From Dryocola sp032051265 (GTDB taxonomy: Bacteria > Pseudomonadota > Gammaproteobacteria > Enterobacterales > Enterobacteriaceae), in contig DAMBYU010000004.1 of NCBI GenBank assembly GCA_032051265.1, positions 62,001 through 126,000 on the forward strand: a stretch of DNA of 64,000 nucleotides. The letters are read 5' to 3'. The translations under genes were made by a program, and so were the position numbers. Shown here piece by piece: positions 1 through 9,119 of the stretch (position 1 is the first letter of the stretch; each line of letters begins with the position of its first letter). The notes beneath the pieces were generated by a model. It did no database searches. It saw only the letters and a program-made list of their open reading frames with translations, and was not told where the DNA came from.

Positions 1-2133
1 CTTTCGGTGGTGGTGGAGCAACTTGAAGAGTCGCGCCAGCGGCTGTCAAAGCTGGTCGATAAACTTGAGGAGATGCGCGAGCGCGACCTGAAGCTCAACG
101 TGCAGCTTAAAAATAATATCGCCCAGCTCAATCAGGAAATTGCCGACCGTGTAAAAGCGGAAGATGAACGCCAGACCATGCTTGAGCAGCTTAAAGTGGA
201 GATGCAGGAGCGCGAAGAGACGCAGATTCTGCTTGAGCAGCAATCCTCGTTTCTGCGTTCCTTCCTTGATGCTTCGCCGGATCTGGTTTTCTATCGTAAC
301 GAAGATAAAGAGTTTTCCGGCTGTAACCGCGCCATGGAACTGCTGACCGGGAAAAGTGAAAAACAGCTCATCAGCCTTAAGCCGCAGGACGTTTATTCGC
401 CGGAGGCGGCGCAAAAAGTTATCGAGACCGATGAAAAGGTCTTCCGCCACAACGTTTCTTTAACCTACGAACAGTGGCTGGATTATCCGGACGGGCGCAA
501 AGCGTGCTTTGAAATTCGCAAAGTGCCGTATTACGATCGGGTAGGCAAGCGCCATGGCCTGATGGGCTTTGGGCGCGATATCACCGAGCGTAAACGCTAC
601 CAGGATGCGCTGGAACGGGCCAGCCGCGACAAAACCACCTTTATCTCCACCATCAGCCATGAATTGCGCACGCCGCTAAATGGCATCGTCGGGTTAAGCC
701 GCATCCTGCTGGATACCGAGCTAAATACCGAGCAGACAAACTATCTGAAAACTATCCATGTTTCGGCCATTACGCTTGGCAATATCTTCAACGATATTAT
801 CGACATGGATAAGCTCGAGCGTCACAAAGTCCAGCTTGATAACCAGCAGGTCGATTTCACAAGCTTCCTCGCCGACCTTGAAAACCTTTCCGGGCTGCAG
901 GCGCAGCAGAAAGGGCTGGCGTTCGTCATGGAGCCTGCGTTGCCATTGCCGCATAAAGTGGTTACCGACGGCACGCGCCTGCGCCAGATCCTCTGGAATC
1001 TCATCAGCAACGCCGTGAAGTTCACACCGAAAGGTGGGCAGGTCACGGTGCGCGTGCGCTACGAAAATGACAGCAGCCTGCGTTTTGACGTTCAGGATTC
1101 CGGCATCGGTATTCCGCAGGTCGAGCAGGATAAGATCTTTGCTATGTATTACCAGGTAAAAGACAGTCACGGGGGTAAACCCGCCACCGGCACCGGTATC
1201 GGGCTTGCGGTTTCACGCCGTCTGGCGAAAAGCATGGGCGGAGACATTACCGTCAGCAGTAAGCCTGCAGAGGGCTCGCTGTTCACGCTGACCGTACAGG
1301 CCCCACGCGTGGCGGACGAAGTTGAAGATACCCTTGAGGATGACGATATGCCGTTGCCGGCGCTGCATGTGCTGCTGGTGGAAGATATTGAACTGAACGT
1401 TATCGTTGCCCGCTCGGTGCTGGAAAAGCTCGGCAACAGCGTGGATGTCGCCATGACGGGCAAAGAGGCGCTGGAAAAATTTACGCCGGGCGAATATGAC
1501 CTGCTGCTGCTGGATATCCAGCTGCCGGATATGACCGGGCTGGATATTTCCCGCGAGCTGAACGCCCGCTTTGACAAAGCAGATCTTCCGCCGCTGGTAG
1601 CGCTGACAGCTAATGTGCTGAAAGACAAAAAAGAGTATCTGGATGCCGGAATGGACGACGTTCTGAGCAAGCCGCTTGCGGTGCCGGCGCTGATGGCCGT
1701 CATCCAAAAATTCTGGGATAACCAACAGCCTGACGCCGAGAAGGAGCCCGTAATGACTCAAGTTGATAGTGAAAAACAGCAAGCGTTACTTGATATACCG
1801 ATGCTCGAACAGTACCTGGAATTAGTTGGGCCGAAATTAATTACCGATGGCCTCGCAATGTTTGAAAAAATGATGCCGGGTTATTTAAGCGTTCTGGATT
1901 CCAATATGACCGCCCGCGACTGGAAGAGCGTGGTTGAGGAAGGCCATAAAATTAAAGGCGCCGCAGGGTCTGTCGGTCTGCGCCATTTGCAGCAGGTTGC
2001 CCAGCAAATCCAGTCGCCGGATCTTCCTGCATGGTCAGATAACGTAGGTGAATGGATCGAAGAGCTAAAACAGGAATGGCAGCACGATGTGGATGTGCTG
2101 AAGGCCTGGGTTGCGAGCGCCCCCAAAAAATGA
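1..2133 (+). CDS. arcB: ArcB aerobic respiration sensor kinase (5' end outside window)
   Basis: Hybrid sensor kinase that responds to quinone redox state and phosphorylates ArcA. The frame is open from base 1, which matches about codon 73 of E. coli ArcB, so both membrane segments lie upstream of the window. Visible in order: coiled-coil linker, PAS domain (about 250-590), kinase core with the phospho-acceptor His in ISHELRTPL (codon 658-660), the GTGIGLAVS ATP-binding box, a receiver domain with Asp at 1513-1515 in LLLDIQLPD, and an HPt domain with His at 1945-1947 in EEGHKIKGAAGS. All three phosphorelay residues are intact. The ATG at 7 is an internal Val codon (GTG), not the start. Confidence 0.97.
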   Translation, partial: LSVVVEQLEESRQRLSKLVDKLEEMRERDLKLNVQLKNNIAQLNQEIADRVKAEDERQTMLEQLKVEMQEREETQILLEQQSSFLRSFLDASPDLVFYRNEDKEFSGCNRAMELLTGKSEKQLISLKPQDVYSPEAAQKVIETDEKVFRHNVSLTYEQWLDYPDGRKACFEIRKVPYYDRVGKRHGLMGFGRDITERKRYQDALERASRDKTTFISTISHELRTPLNGIVGLSRILLDTELNTEQTNYLKTIHVSAITLGNIFNDIIDMDKLERHKVQLDNQQVDFTSFLADLENLSGLQAQQKGLAFVMEPALPLPHKVVTDGTRLRQILWNLISNAVKFTPKGGQVTVRVRYENDSSLRFDVQDSGIGIPQVEQDKIFAMYYQVKDSHGGKPATGTGIGLAVSRRLAKSMGGDITVSSKPAEGSLFTLTVQAPRVADEVEDTLEDDDMPLPALHVLLVEDIELNVIVARSVLEKLGNSVDVAMTGKEALEKFTPGEYDLLLLDIQLPDMTGLDISRELNARFDKADLPPLVALTANVLKDKKEYLDAGMDDVLSKPLAVPALMAVIQKFWDNQQPDAEKEPVMTQVDSEKQQALLDIPMLEQYLELVGPKLITDGLAMFEKMMPGYLSVLDSNMTARDWKSVVEEGHKIKGAAGSVGLRHLQQVAQQIQSPDLPAWSDNVGEWIEELKQEWQHDVDVLKAWVASAPKK

Positions 2134-2151
2134 CCCCGGATAAACCGGGGT
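2133..2151 (+). terminator. Hairpin just after arcB
   Basis: Perfect 7-bp stem (ACCCCGG/CCGGGGT) around a 5-base loop beginning at the arcB stop codon. There is no clear U-tract, so its role as an intrinsic terminator is uncertain. Confidence 0.4.
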
Positions 2152-2365
2152 GCGCGAACACTGCGCCAACACCAGGGAAACCGTGGGCTGCGCCGATTAT
2201 TTATAAGTGGTCATCAAGCGGCACAACCCGTCGTTCGCGAGTTGCTCAAAATTAAGATAGCAAATCTTATAAAATTTGTTACATGAATCAGTAAAATATG
2301 TGAACCATAGCGGTCAAATTATCGTAACTGATAATCATGGCCGCATGACCAAAAGGAAGAGCCAT

Positions 2366-3019
2366 ATGAAGAGAGTTGGCGTGGTGCTCAGCGGTTGCGG
2401 CGTCTACGATGGCAGCGAAATCCATGAGGCGGTGATTACGCTGCTGGCGATAGCGCGTGCGGGAGCTGAAGCGGTCTGCTTCGCACCCGATAAACCTCAA
2501 GCAGAGGTTATTAATCACCTTACTGATAACAAGGTTAATGAAGGGCGCAACGTCCTCGTTGAGGCTGCCCGTATTACACGGGGTGCAATACTTCCTTTAG
2601 CGAAAGCGGATGCTAATGAGCTTGACGCCTTGATTGTCCCCGGCGGATTTGGCGCGGCTAAAAACCTCAGCAATTTCGCGATGAGGGGTAGCGAGTGCCT
2701 GGTCGACAGCGAATTGCGTCGGCTAACCCGCGAACTGCACGCGCAGAGCAAGCCGATCGGCTTTATGTGTATTGCGCCGGCCATGTTGCCAAAAATTCTG
2801 GATATGCCGGTGCGTCTGACGATTGGCACAGACATCGACATTGCTGAAATGCTCGAAGAGATGGGCGCGGAACATATTCCCTGCCCGGTGAATGATATCG
2901 TAGTCGATGAAGAGCATAAGGTTGTTACCACCCCGGCTTACATGCTCGCCACGCGTATTGATGAAGCCGCTGTCGGCATAGAAAAACTGGTGGCTCGCGT
3001 ACTGGATCTTAGCGCATGA
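2366..3019 (+). CDS. elbB: ElbB, DJ-1/PfpI-family glyoxalase-like protein
   Basis: A 217-residue isoprenoid-biosynthesis-associated protein of the class I glutamine amidotransferase-like (DJ-1/PfpI) fold, the same length as E. coli ElbB. Landmarks are VVLSGCGVYDGSEIHEA at the N-terminus, LIVPGGFGAAKNL in the middle and the nucleophile-elbow segment GFMCIAPAMLPK with its Cys. The start at 2366 is chosen because MKRVGVVLSGCG matches the family start and lies behind AAAGGAAGA; the longer open frame upstream is not conserved. It overlaps mtgA by an ATGA junction, so the two are translationally coupled, as in E. coli. The physiological substrate is unsettled. Confidence 0.95.
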   Translation: MKRVGVVLSGCGVYDGSEIHEAVITLLAIARAGAEAVCFAPDKPQAEVINHLTDNKVNEGRNVLVEAARITRGAILPLAKADANELDALIVPGGFGAAKNLSNFAMRGSECLVDSELRRLTRELHAQSKPIGFMCIAPAMLPKILDMPVRLTIGTDIDIAEMLEEMGAEHIPCPVNDIVVDEEHKVVTTPAYMLATRIDEAAVGIEKLVARVLDLSA

Positions 3020-3744
3020 AGAAAGGGCGTTCCGCGCTCCTTTCAGGGATCAAGCGCTGGTTTTTACGGGTAATACTGATTGTTGCCGGGCTATGGATAG
3101 CCGGCATTATCCTGTTTAGCTTTCTTCCGGTGCCGTTTTCAGCGGTGATGGCCGAGCGGCAGCTCAGCGCCTGGCTGACGGGCGATGTTGGCTATGTTGC
3201 GCATTCGGATTGGGTAAGCATGGATGAGATTTCACCCTGGATGCCGCTTGCGGTGATTGCCGCCGAGGACCAGAAGTTTCCTGACCACTGGGGATTCGAT
3301 ATGGCCTCCATCGAAAAAGCCATCTCCCACAACGAGCGCAACGAGAACCGCATTCGCGGCGCTTCCACGCTATCGCAGCAAACGGCCAAAAATCTCTTTT
3401 TGTGGGATGGACGAAGCTGGGTGCGTAAAGGCCTGGAAGCCGGTCTTACGCTCGGGATGGAGGTGGTGTGGACGAAGCGCCGTATTCTGACCGTTTATCT
3501 GAACATCGCTGAATTTGGCGAAGGCACCTTTGGCGTTGAAGCGGCGGCGCAGCGTTATTTCCATAAGCCGGCAAGCCGTTTGACGGCTGCGGAAGCCGCG
3601 TTGCTTGCCGCCGTGCTGCCCAATCCAATTCGTTTTAAAGCGAATGCGCCTTCGGGCTATGTGCGTCAGCGCCAGCAGTGGATAGAACGGCAGATGCGCC
3701 AGTTGGGCGGGGAGTCATTCCTGGCGCAGCATAATCTGCACTAA
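3016..3744 (+). CDS. mtgA: MtgA monofunctional peptidoglycan glycosyltransferase
   Basis: Inner-membrane GT51 transglycosylase that polymerises lipid II without a transpeptidase domain; it takes part in septal wall synthesis. 242 residues, the usual length. One N-terminal membrane helix (about residues 18-38) is followed by the GT51 motifs: AAEDQKFPDHWGFD (catalytic Glu near residue 84), GASTLSQQTAKNL, and the TKRRILTVYLNIAEFGEG block. The start overlaps the elbB stop (ATGA). It converges on npr with one base between the stop codons. Confidence 0.97.
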   Translation: MKKGRSALLSGIKRWFLRVILIVAGLWIAGIILFSFLPVPFSAVMAERQLSAWLTGDVGYVAHSDWVSMDEISPWMPLAVIAAEDQKFPDHWGFDMASIEKAISHNERNENRIRGASTLSQQTAKNLFLWDGRSWVRKGLEAGLTLGMEVVWTKRRILTVYLNIAEFGEGTFGVEAAAQRYFHKPASRLTAAEAALLAAVLPNPIRFKANAPSGYVRQRQQWIERQMRQLGGESFLAQHNLH

Positions 3745-3745
3745 A

Positions 3746-4018
3746 TCAGTCTTCGTCAAAACCGGCATTGAACAGTGCGATAACCGCGGCCAGCGCCTGT
3801 TCTTCCTGCGGGCCGGTGACTTCAATTTCAATTTGTCCGCCTTTGGCCGAATCCAGCATCAGCAGGGCGATTACGCTGCTGGCTTCGGCTTCGGTTCCCG
3901 CTTCATTGCGCAGCATCACTTCTGCTTCAAAGCTTTGTACCAGCTCAAACAGCTTCATCGCCGGACGCGCGTGCATGCCCAGCTTATTGGTGATTTCAAC
4001 GGTATGTTTTACGGTCAT
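3746..4018 (-). CDS. npr: NPr, HPr-like phosphocarrier of the nitrogen PTS
   Basis: A 90-residue HPr homologue that passes phosphate from EI-Ntr (PtsP) to EIIA-Ntr (PtsN). The phosphorylation site is His16 in NKLGMHARPAMKL; the second HPr motif is seen around SSVIALLMLDSAKGG. The start codon overlaps the rapZ stop (ATGA), giving tight coupling at the end of the rpoN-hpf-ptsN-rapZ-npr cluster. Also known as ptsO. Confidence 0.97.
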   Translation of the reverse strand: MTVKHTVEITNKLGMHARPAMKLFELVQSFEAEVMLRNEAGTEAEASSVIALLMLDSAKGGQIEIEVTGPQEEQALAAVIALFNAGFDED

Positions 4019-4869
4019 GTTTTACGTTTTTCCAGCGTACGGTGGCGAGACTGAACGTTCTTGCCGCGCGAGCGGAAATAGTCGGCCAGCTGCTCGGCAA
4101 TATAAACCGAACGGTGTTTACCGCCAGTACAGCCGATGGCTACGGTCAGATAGCTACGATTGTTGGTTTCAAGCATCGGTAGCCACAGTTCAAGATAGCT
4201 GCGAGTCTGGTAGATAAAGTTGTGAACTTCCGTGTGTCTGTCGAGGAACGCGGCGACAGGGCGATCCAGACCGGTCATTGGACGCAGTTTGGGGTCCCAG
4301 TGCGGGTTCGGCAGGAAACGTACGTCAAACACGTAATCGGCATCAATCGGAATACCGTGCTTAAAGCCGAAGGACTCAAAGACCATCGTCAATTCGCGCT
4401 CGCGTTTGCCCAACAGGCGTGTGCGCAGCATTTCTGCCAGCTCGTGCACCGACATTTCTGAAGTGTCGATAATCAGATCGGCTCGGGACTTTAGCGGCTC
4501 AAGCAGATCGCTCTCTTCGTCGATGGCGCTTTCCAGCGACAAATTCTTGCTGGAAAGAGGGTGCAGACGACGAGTGTCGCTATAGCGTCGGATCAGGGTA
4601 TTGCGATCCGCATCAAGGAACAGGAGCTGCGGGGAGAAAGCGTCAGGCAGATTTGTCATTGCCTGTTCGAAGATCTCCGGGTTTTCCGGCATGTTACGCA
4701 CGTCGATACTGACCGCCGCAGATATTTGCCGCTCGGCGAGGGTTTTTGCCAGATCCGGCAGCAGCACTACCGGCAGATTATCCACGCAGTAGAATCCCAT
4801 ATCTTCCAGTGCACGCAAGGCTACAGACTTCCCTGAACCTGAGCGGCCGCTGACTATCATCAGCACCAT
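4015..4869 (-). CDS. rapZ: RapZ, RNase adaptor for GlmZ sRNA
   Basis: RNA-binding adaptor that senses glucosamine-6-phosphate and delivers the GlmZ sRNA to RNase E, controlling glmS. 284 residues, equal to E. coli RapZ. Walker A is GRSGSGKS (residues 8-15). The C-terminal domain ends with GCTGGKHRSVYIAEQL and a basic tail (RSRGKNVQSRHRTLEKRKT) of the kind required for RNA binding. It sits 53 bases downstream of ptsN and overlaps npr by four bases. Confidence 0.97.
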   Translation of the reverse strand: MVLMIVSGRSGSGKSVALRALEDMGFYCVDNLPVVLLPDLAKTLAERQISAAVSIDVRNMPENPEIFEQAMTNLPDAFSPQLLFLDADRNTLIRRYSDTRRLHPLSSKNLSLESAIDEESDLLEPLKSRADLIIDTSEMSVHELAEMLRTRLLGKRERELTMVFESFGFKHGIPIDADYVFDVRFLPNPHWDPKLRPMTGLDRPVAAFLDRHTEVHNFIYQTRSYLELWLPMLETNNRSYLTVAIGCTGGKHRSVYIAEQLADYFRSRGKNVQSRHRTLEKRKT

Positions 4870-4922
4870 GTCATCATTCCCCCGACATCTCAGACTGTGG
4901 CATGCGCGATGCCGCAGCCAGA

Positions 4923-5414
4923 TTATTCACTTTCACTACCGTTTTCAGTATTGGTAATGATCTGGTAAAGCTCTTCGTCGCTGCTAGCCGCACGCAAGCG
5001 GCGGCAGATCGTTTTGTCTGCCAGACGCTTTGCCACAAGCGACAGAGTGTGCAAATGCGTTTTGGTCTGATCGGCAGGCACCAGCAAAGCAAACAGCAGG
5101 TCGACAGGCTGGTTATCAATCGCATCGAACGCGATAGGCGTTTCCAGCTGAATGAACACCCCAACGGCGCGCAGGGTATCTTCTTCAAGTTTCCCGTGTG
5201 GAATGGCGATGCCATTACCAATACCGGTACTCCCCATGCGTTCACGCGTCAGCACCGCTTCAAAAACGATTTGTGGCGGCAGGCCAAGCTGCTTTGCAGC
5301 CAGCTCGCTGACGATCTCCAGCGCGCGCTTTTTGCTCTGGCAGTGGACGCCACTTCGGGTACATTCCTGGTTAAGGACATTACTAAGCTGTAGAGCGGAA
5401 TCGTTGTTCATCAT
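4923..5414 (-). CDS. ptsN: EIIA-Ntr, nitrogen-PTS regulatory protein
   Basis: Terminal phospho-acceptor of the PtsP-NPr-PtsN relay; in E. coli it modulates potassium transport and the sensor KdpD. 163 residues, with the phosphorylated His73 in GNGIAIPHGKLEEDT. The start at 5414 (MMNNDSALQ) aligns with the E. coli start MTNNDTTLQ and has AGGTGA upstream; a longer open frame upstream is not conserved. The C-terminal segment ADQTKTHLHTLSLVAKRLAD is unchanged from E. coli. Confidence 0.96.
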   Translation of the reverse strand: MMNNDSALQLSNVLNQECTRSGVHCQSKKRALEIVSELAAKQLGLPPQIVFEAVLTRERMGSTGIGNGIAIPHGKLEEDTLRAVGVFIQLETPIAFDAIDNQPVDLLFALLVPADQTKTHLHTLSLVAKRLADKTICRRLRAASSDEELYQIITNTENGSESE

Positions 5415-5499
5415 AAGTTCACCTAAGCATGCTGTTATGCTAACGGCCCGTTGACCTTGGGACAACGAGCCGTCGGGGCGTAAACAGATACCTGGATTA

Positions 5500-5787
5500 T
5501 CAATGTTGTTTTAGTTTGTCTTTATGTTTAGTTAACTGGCGAGCCAGTTTATCGATGAGGCCGTCAATGGCCGCGTACATGTCCTGGCCTTCGGCACTGG
5601 CATGTAATTCGCCCCCGTTCACATGCAGCGTTGCATCTGCAAGGTGGGTGACTTTTTCCACTTTTAACACAATGTAAACCTGATTAATGCGTTCGAAGTA
5701 CTGCTCCAGCTTGGCAAACTTCGCATTCACAAAATCGCGCAGTGCGTCCGTGATTTCGACGTTTTGTCCCGTAATGTTGAGCTGCAT
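5500..5787 (-). CDS. hpf: Hpf hibernation promoting factor
   Basis: Short-form ribosome hibernation factor (95 residues) that binds the 30S mRNA/tRNA path and promotes 100S dimers with RMF. The sequence starts MQLNITGQNVEITDALR and has the basic C-terminal tail LARQLTKHKDKLKQH. The start at 5787 is set by homology; the longer upstream frame overlaps the rpoN end and is not conserved. It lies 22 bases downstream of rpoN in the same orientation. Confidence 0.96.
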   Translation of the reverse strand: MQLNITGQNVEITDALRDFVNAKFAKLEQYFERINQVYIVLKVEKVTHLADATLHVNGGELHASAEGQDMYAAIDGLIDKLARQLTKHKDKLKQH

Positions 5788-5809
5788 AGTGTCTTCCTTA
5801 TCAGTTGAG

Positions 5810-7243
5810 TCAGACCAGTTGTTTACGCTGATTTGACGGTGGTATGGATAAAGACTCTCGATACTTCGCAACGGTGCGGCGTGCCACCATGATCCCCTGA
5901 TCTGACAGCATAGTCGTTAACTTACTGTCGCTAAGAGGTTTCACGGGGTTTTCCGCAGCAATTAATTTCTTCACCAGCGCACGTATTGCCGTGGAGGAGG
6001 CTTCGCCACCGCTCTCGGTATTCACATGGCTTGAGAAGAAATATTTCAGTTCAAAGATGCCACGCGGGCTATGCAGATATTTCTGTGTCGTCACGCGTGA
6101 GATGGTGGATTCATGCATTTCCACCGCCTGCGCAATATCTGCCAGCACCATCGGTTTCATCTGTTCTGCGCCATGCTCAAAAAAACCCTGCTGCTGCTCG
6201 ACGATGCAGCGACTGACGCGCAGCAGCGTATCGTTGCGGCTTTCCAGACTTTTGATAAGCCATTTCGCATCCTGCAGGTTGCTGCGGATATACTGCGAAT
6301 CACTGTCGTTTCTGCTGCTGGTGCCGAGCGCGGCATACTGCTGGTTTATTTTCAGGCGTGGAATGCTATCTGAATTGAGCTCAACGGTCCATTGTCCCTG
6401 GGCTTTACGCACCAGTACATCAGGGATCACATATTCAGGCTCGCCGGTTTGAATGGACTGACCGGGACGCGGATCCAAAGACTGGATCAGGCACATCGCC
6501 TCTTTCAGCACGTCTTCTTTCAGGCGCGTGACGCGCATCAGGCTACGGAAATCGTGGTTGGCAAGCAGATCCAGATGCTCGCTGACAATCAGGCGGGCTT
6601 CGTTCAGCCACGGCGTCTCTTTAGCGTATTGTGAAAGCTGGATCAGAAGGCAGTCGCGCAGGTCGCGCGCCGCCACGCCTACGGGATCAAAACGCTGAAC
6701 GCGCTTGAGCACCGCTTCCACTTCATCGAGACTCACCTCATCGTTGCCTATGCTTTCCAGAATCTCTTCAAGCGTGACGGTGAGATAGCCGGTTTCATCA
6801 ACGGCATCAACGATGGAGGTGGCGATGGCGGTGTCGGTGTCGGTAAAAGGCGTCAGCTCTACCTGCCACATCAGATAGTCCTGAAGTGACTGGGTGGTTT
6901 CGCCCTGATAAACGGGAAGCTCGTCGTCGATGTAATCAGTGCCGGTGCCGGAAGGGGTGCCTGCGGTATAGATTTCATCCCAGCTTGCATCCAGCGGGAG
7001 CTCGTCTGGCATCTCTTTCTGCTCAAGAGCCTCACGGGTGTCCAGCGCTTCGTTTTCGCGGGTTTCCTGAGTGTCGATCTCTTCATGCAGGTCGGTTTGC
7101 TCAAGCAGTGGATTGTTTTCCAGTGCCTGTTGAAGCTCCTGCTGTAACTCCAGCGTTGATAACTGCAGCAGACGGATGGCCTGTTGCAGTTGCGGAGTCA
7201 TAGCAAGTTGTTGGCTAAGCCGAAGTTGCAAACCTTGCTTCAT
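5810..7243 (-). CDS. rpoN: RpoN, RNA polymerase sigma-54
   Basis: Sigma factor for -24/-12 promoters. 477 residues, as in E. coli. Region I is Gln/Leu-rich (MKQGLQLRLSQQLAMTPQLQ) and contacts the bacterial enhancer-binding proteins; an acidic region II follows (residues 50-110); then the core-binding domain; a helix-turn-helix around HESTISRVTTQKYL; and the RpoN box ARRTVAKYRE, which reads the -24 element. The start at 7243 is the family start; seven extra in-frame codons upstream are not conserved. lptB ends 48 bases upstream on the same strand. Confidence 0.98.
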   Translation of the reverse strand: MKQGLQLRLSQQLAMTPQLQQAIRLLQLSTLELQQELQQALENNPLLEQTDLHEEIDTQETRENEALDTREALEQKEMPDELPLDASWDEIYTAGTPSGTGTDYIDDELPVYQGETTQSLQDYLMWQVELTPFTDTDTAIATSIVDAVDETGYLTVTLEEILESIGNDEVSLDEVEAVLKRVQRFDPVGVAARDLRDCLLIQLSQYAKETPWLNEARLIVSEHLDLLANHDFRSLMRVTRLKEDVLKEAMCLIQSLDPRPGQSIQTGEPEYVIPDVLVRKAQGQWTVELNSDSIPRLKINQQYAALGTSSRNDSDSQYIRSNLQDAKWLIKSLESRNDTLLRVSRCIVEQQQGFFEHGAEQMKPMVLADIAQAVEMHESTISRVTTQKYLHSPRGIFELKYFFSSHVNTESGGEASSTAIRALVKKLIAAENPVKPLSDSKLTTMLSDQGIMVARRTVAKYRESLSIPPSNQRKQLV

Positions 7244-7291
7244 ATTCAGAGCGAACTTCCCCACATGTTAAGGTGAATATGTCCTACCCTA

Positions 7292-8017
7292 TCAGAGTCT
7301 GAACTCTTCGCCCAGATAGACGCGCTTAACATGCTCATCTTCCAGGATTTCACCCGGCGTGCCGTGTGCGATTAGCTGCCCCTGGCTGACGATATAGGCG
7401 CGTTCACAAACCGCCAGCGTTTCACGTACGTTATGGTCAGTAATCAGCACACCGAGCCCGCTGTCGCGTAAATGCTCGATGATCCGCTTGATGTCGATAA
7501 CGGAAATTGGGTCAACGCCCGCAAAAGGTTCATCCAGCAAAATAAATTTTGGATTTGCGGCTAAAGCGCGGGCGATTTCCACACGACGGCGCTCACCGCC
7601 GGACAGCGACTGGCCGAGGTTGTTACGCAAATGTTCAATGTGGAACTCTTCCATCAGCTCGTTCGCACGATCCTCGCGCTGCTCTGCGCTCAGGTCATCG
7701 CGGATTTGCAACACCGCCATCAGGTTATCAAACACGCTCAGACGACGGAAAATCGAGGCTTCCTGCGGCAGGTAACCGATACCCCGGCGCGCACGGGCAT
7801 GAAGCGGCAGCATGCTGATATCTTCATCATCAATGATGATATTGCCCGCATCACGCGACACGATGCCAACGACCATATAAAACGTCGTGGTTTTACCCGC
7901 GCCGTTGGGTCCGAGCAGGCCGACAATTTCGCCGGATTTAACGGTCAGACTAACGTCTTCCACCACACGACGGCCCTTATAGGCCTTGGCGAGGTTTTTC
8001 GCGATTAAAGTTGCCAT
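7292..8017 (-). CDS. lptB: LptB, ATPase of the LPS transport complex
   Basis: Cytoplasmic ABC ATPase of LptB2FGC, which extracts LPS from the inner membrane and pushes it along the Lpt bridge. 241 residues. Walker A GPNGAGKTT, Q-loop in GYLPQEASIF, signature LSGGERRRVEIARAL, Walker B ILLDEPFAGVDP and the H-loop His in VLITDHNVRET are all present. Five bases separate its start region from the end of lptA, so the genes are co-transcribed. Confidence 0.98.
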   Translation of the reverse strand: MATLIAKNLAKAYKGRRVVEDVSLTVKSGEIVGLLGPNGAGKTTTFYMVVGIVSRDAGNIIIDDEDISMLPLHARARRGIGYLPQEASIFRRLSVFDNLMAVLQIRDDLSAEQREDRANELMEEFHIEHLRNNLGQSLSGGERRRVEIARALAANPKFILLDEPFAGVDPISVIDIKRIIEHLRDSGLGVLITDHNVRETLAVCERAYIVSQGQLIAHGTPGEILEDEHVKRVYLGEEFRL

Positions 8018-8023
8018 AACGAA

Positions 8024-8575
8024 TTAGTTGCTCTTTTTGGGTGCCGGCGCCTGGCCATTTTTATTCTGCAATTGTGAAGGCACCAGAATGGTGGTCACGC
8101 GCTTGCCTTTCTCACTAAAGGCCTGCATTTTCTGCTCTTTAACCAGATAGGTAATTTTGTCGCCTTTGATATTGCTGTCGAGCTGCTCCAGGAACGCATC
8201 GCCGGTCAGCACCACAAAGTCGTTCTGCAATTCATAATGCATGGTGGAGGCGTGGCCTTTAACCGGCTTGCCGCTGTCCTGCATCTGATAAAAAGTCGCC
8301 GGCTTACCAAAGCCGTCGATAACTTCTTTACCCTGTTCGCCGCCCGGGCGAGTCACCACGACTTTATCGGCGTTGATCTTGATACTGCCCTGCGTAACAA
8401 CCACGTTGCCGGTAAAGGTAACGATGTTGCCCTGCATATCCAGCGACTGCTGATCTGATTCAATATGAATAGGCTTCTCGGTATCACCGGTCAGCGCAAA
8501 GGCCGAAAAGCTGGCGGCCAAAAGCGTACTGGTTAATACCAGGTTACGGCTTAGTTTGTTTATTCTGGATTTCAT
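8024..8575 (-). CDS. lptA: LptA, periplasmic LPS bridge protein
   Basis: OstA/LptA beta-jellyroll protein that forms the periplasmic filament between LptC and LptD. 183 residues with a Sec signal peptide, cleavage expected after residue 27 (SFSAFA|LTGD). The start MKSRINKLSRNL at 8575 matches E. coli; the upstream in-frame Met is not conserved. The start lies 32 bases inside the end of lptC, so translation of the two is coupled. Confidence 0.96.
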   Translation of the reverse strand: MKSRINKLSRNLVLTSTLLAASFSAFALTGDTEKPIHIESDQQSLDMQGNIVTFTGNVVVTQGSIKINADKVVVTRPGGEQGKEVIDGFGKPATFYQMQDSGKPVKGHASTMHYELQNDFVVLTGDAFLEQLDSNIKGDKITYLVKEQKMQAFSEKGKRVTTILVPSQLQNKNGQAPAPKKSN

Positions 8576-9119
8576 AGGATGTTCTAACCTTTTCAATCAG
8601 CTCGGCATTCTTGCTGCGTAAATTTCCGCGCATTTTCAGGCCGCTGGAGTTAAAGCTGGTACCGTACAGCGTCACCAAATCATCGGACGCGACATCCTGA
8701 GTGATCAGGTTAACCTGCGCATTGTCTGTGGTAATTCTGCGTAGCTGCGAATCGGGAGTCAGGGCTGTGAGAACAACATTCCCATACAGATACAGCATGC
8801 GGTCATTAGTCAGTTTGGCGCGATCTGCCCTTAATGACCAGGTTGCAACTTTATTTTCATCGTACTGCGTCATTACCGGGTTGGTGAACCACGAAATGGC
8901 GGCTTCAGAAAAATATTCAACGTGTTCTGCCACCAGACGATAATTCAGCGCCCCTTGCGGGTCATAGACTATCGTAGTGGAGTGTTCGCTTTTATAGGTT
9001 GGCTCGTTATTGTTGACGGAAACCGGCGCAACGATATCTTTATCGGCCAGATTAATGCCGATCAGCACCAGTGCTGCAAGCGACAGCAGGATGATAACCC
9101 AACGCCTTGTTTTACTCAT
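8544..9119 (-). CDS. lptC: LptC, inner-membrane LPS transport anchor
   Basis: Bitopic protein of the LptBFGC complex. 191 residues: N-terminal membrane helix (about residues 7-25, RWVIILLSLAALVLIGINL) whose insertion between LptF and LptG regulates the ATPase, then a periplasmic jellyroll that hands LPS to LptA. Overlaps kdsC by ATGA at its start and lptA by 32 bases at its end. Confidence 0.97.
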   Translation of the reverse strand: MSKTRRWVIILLSLAALVLIGINLADKDIVAPVSVNNNEPTYKSEHSTTIVYDPQGALNYRLVAEHVEYFSEAAISWFTNPVMTQYDENKVATWSLRADRAKLTNDRMLYLYGNVVLTALTPDSQLRRITTDNAQVNLITQDVASDDLVTLYGTSFNSSGLKMRGNLRSKNAELIEKVRTSYEIQNKQTKP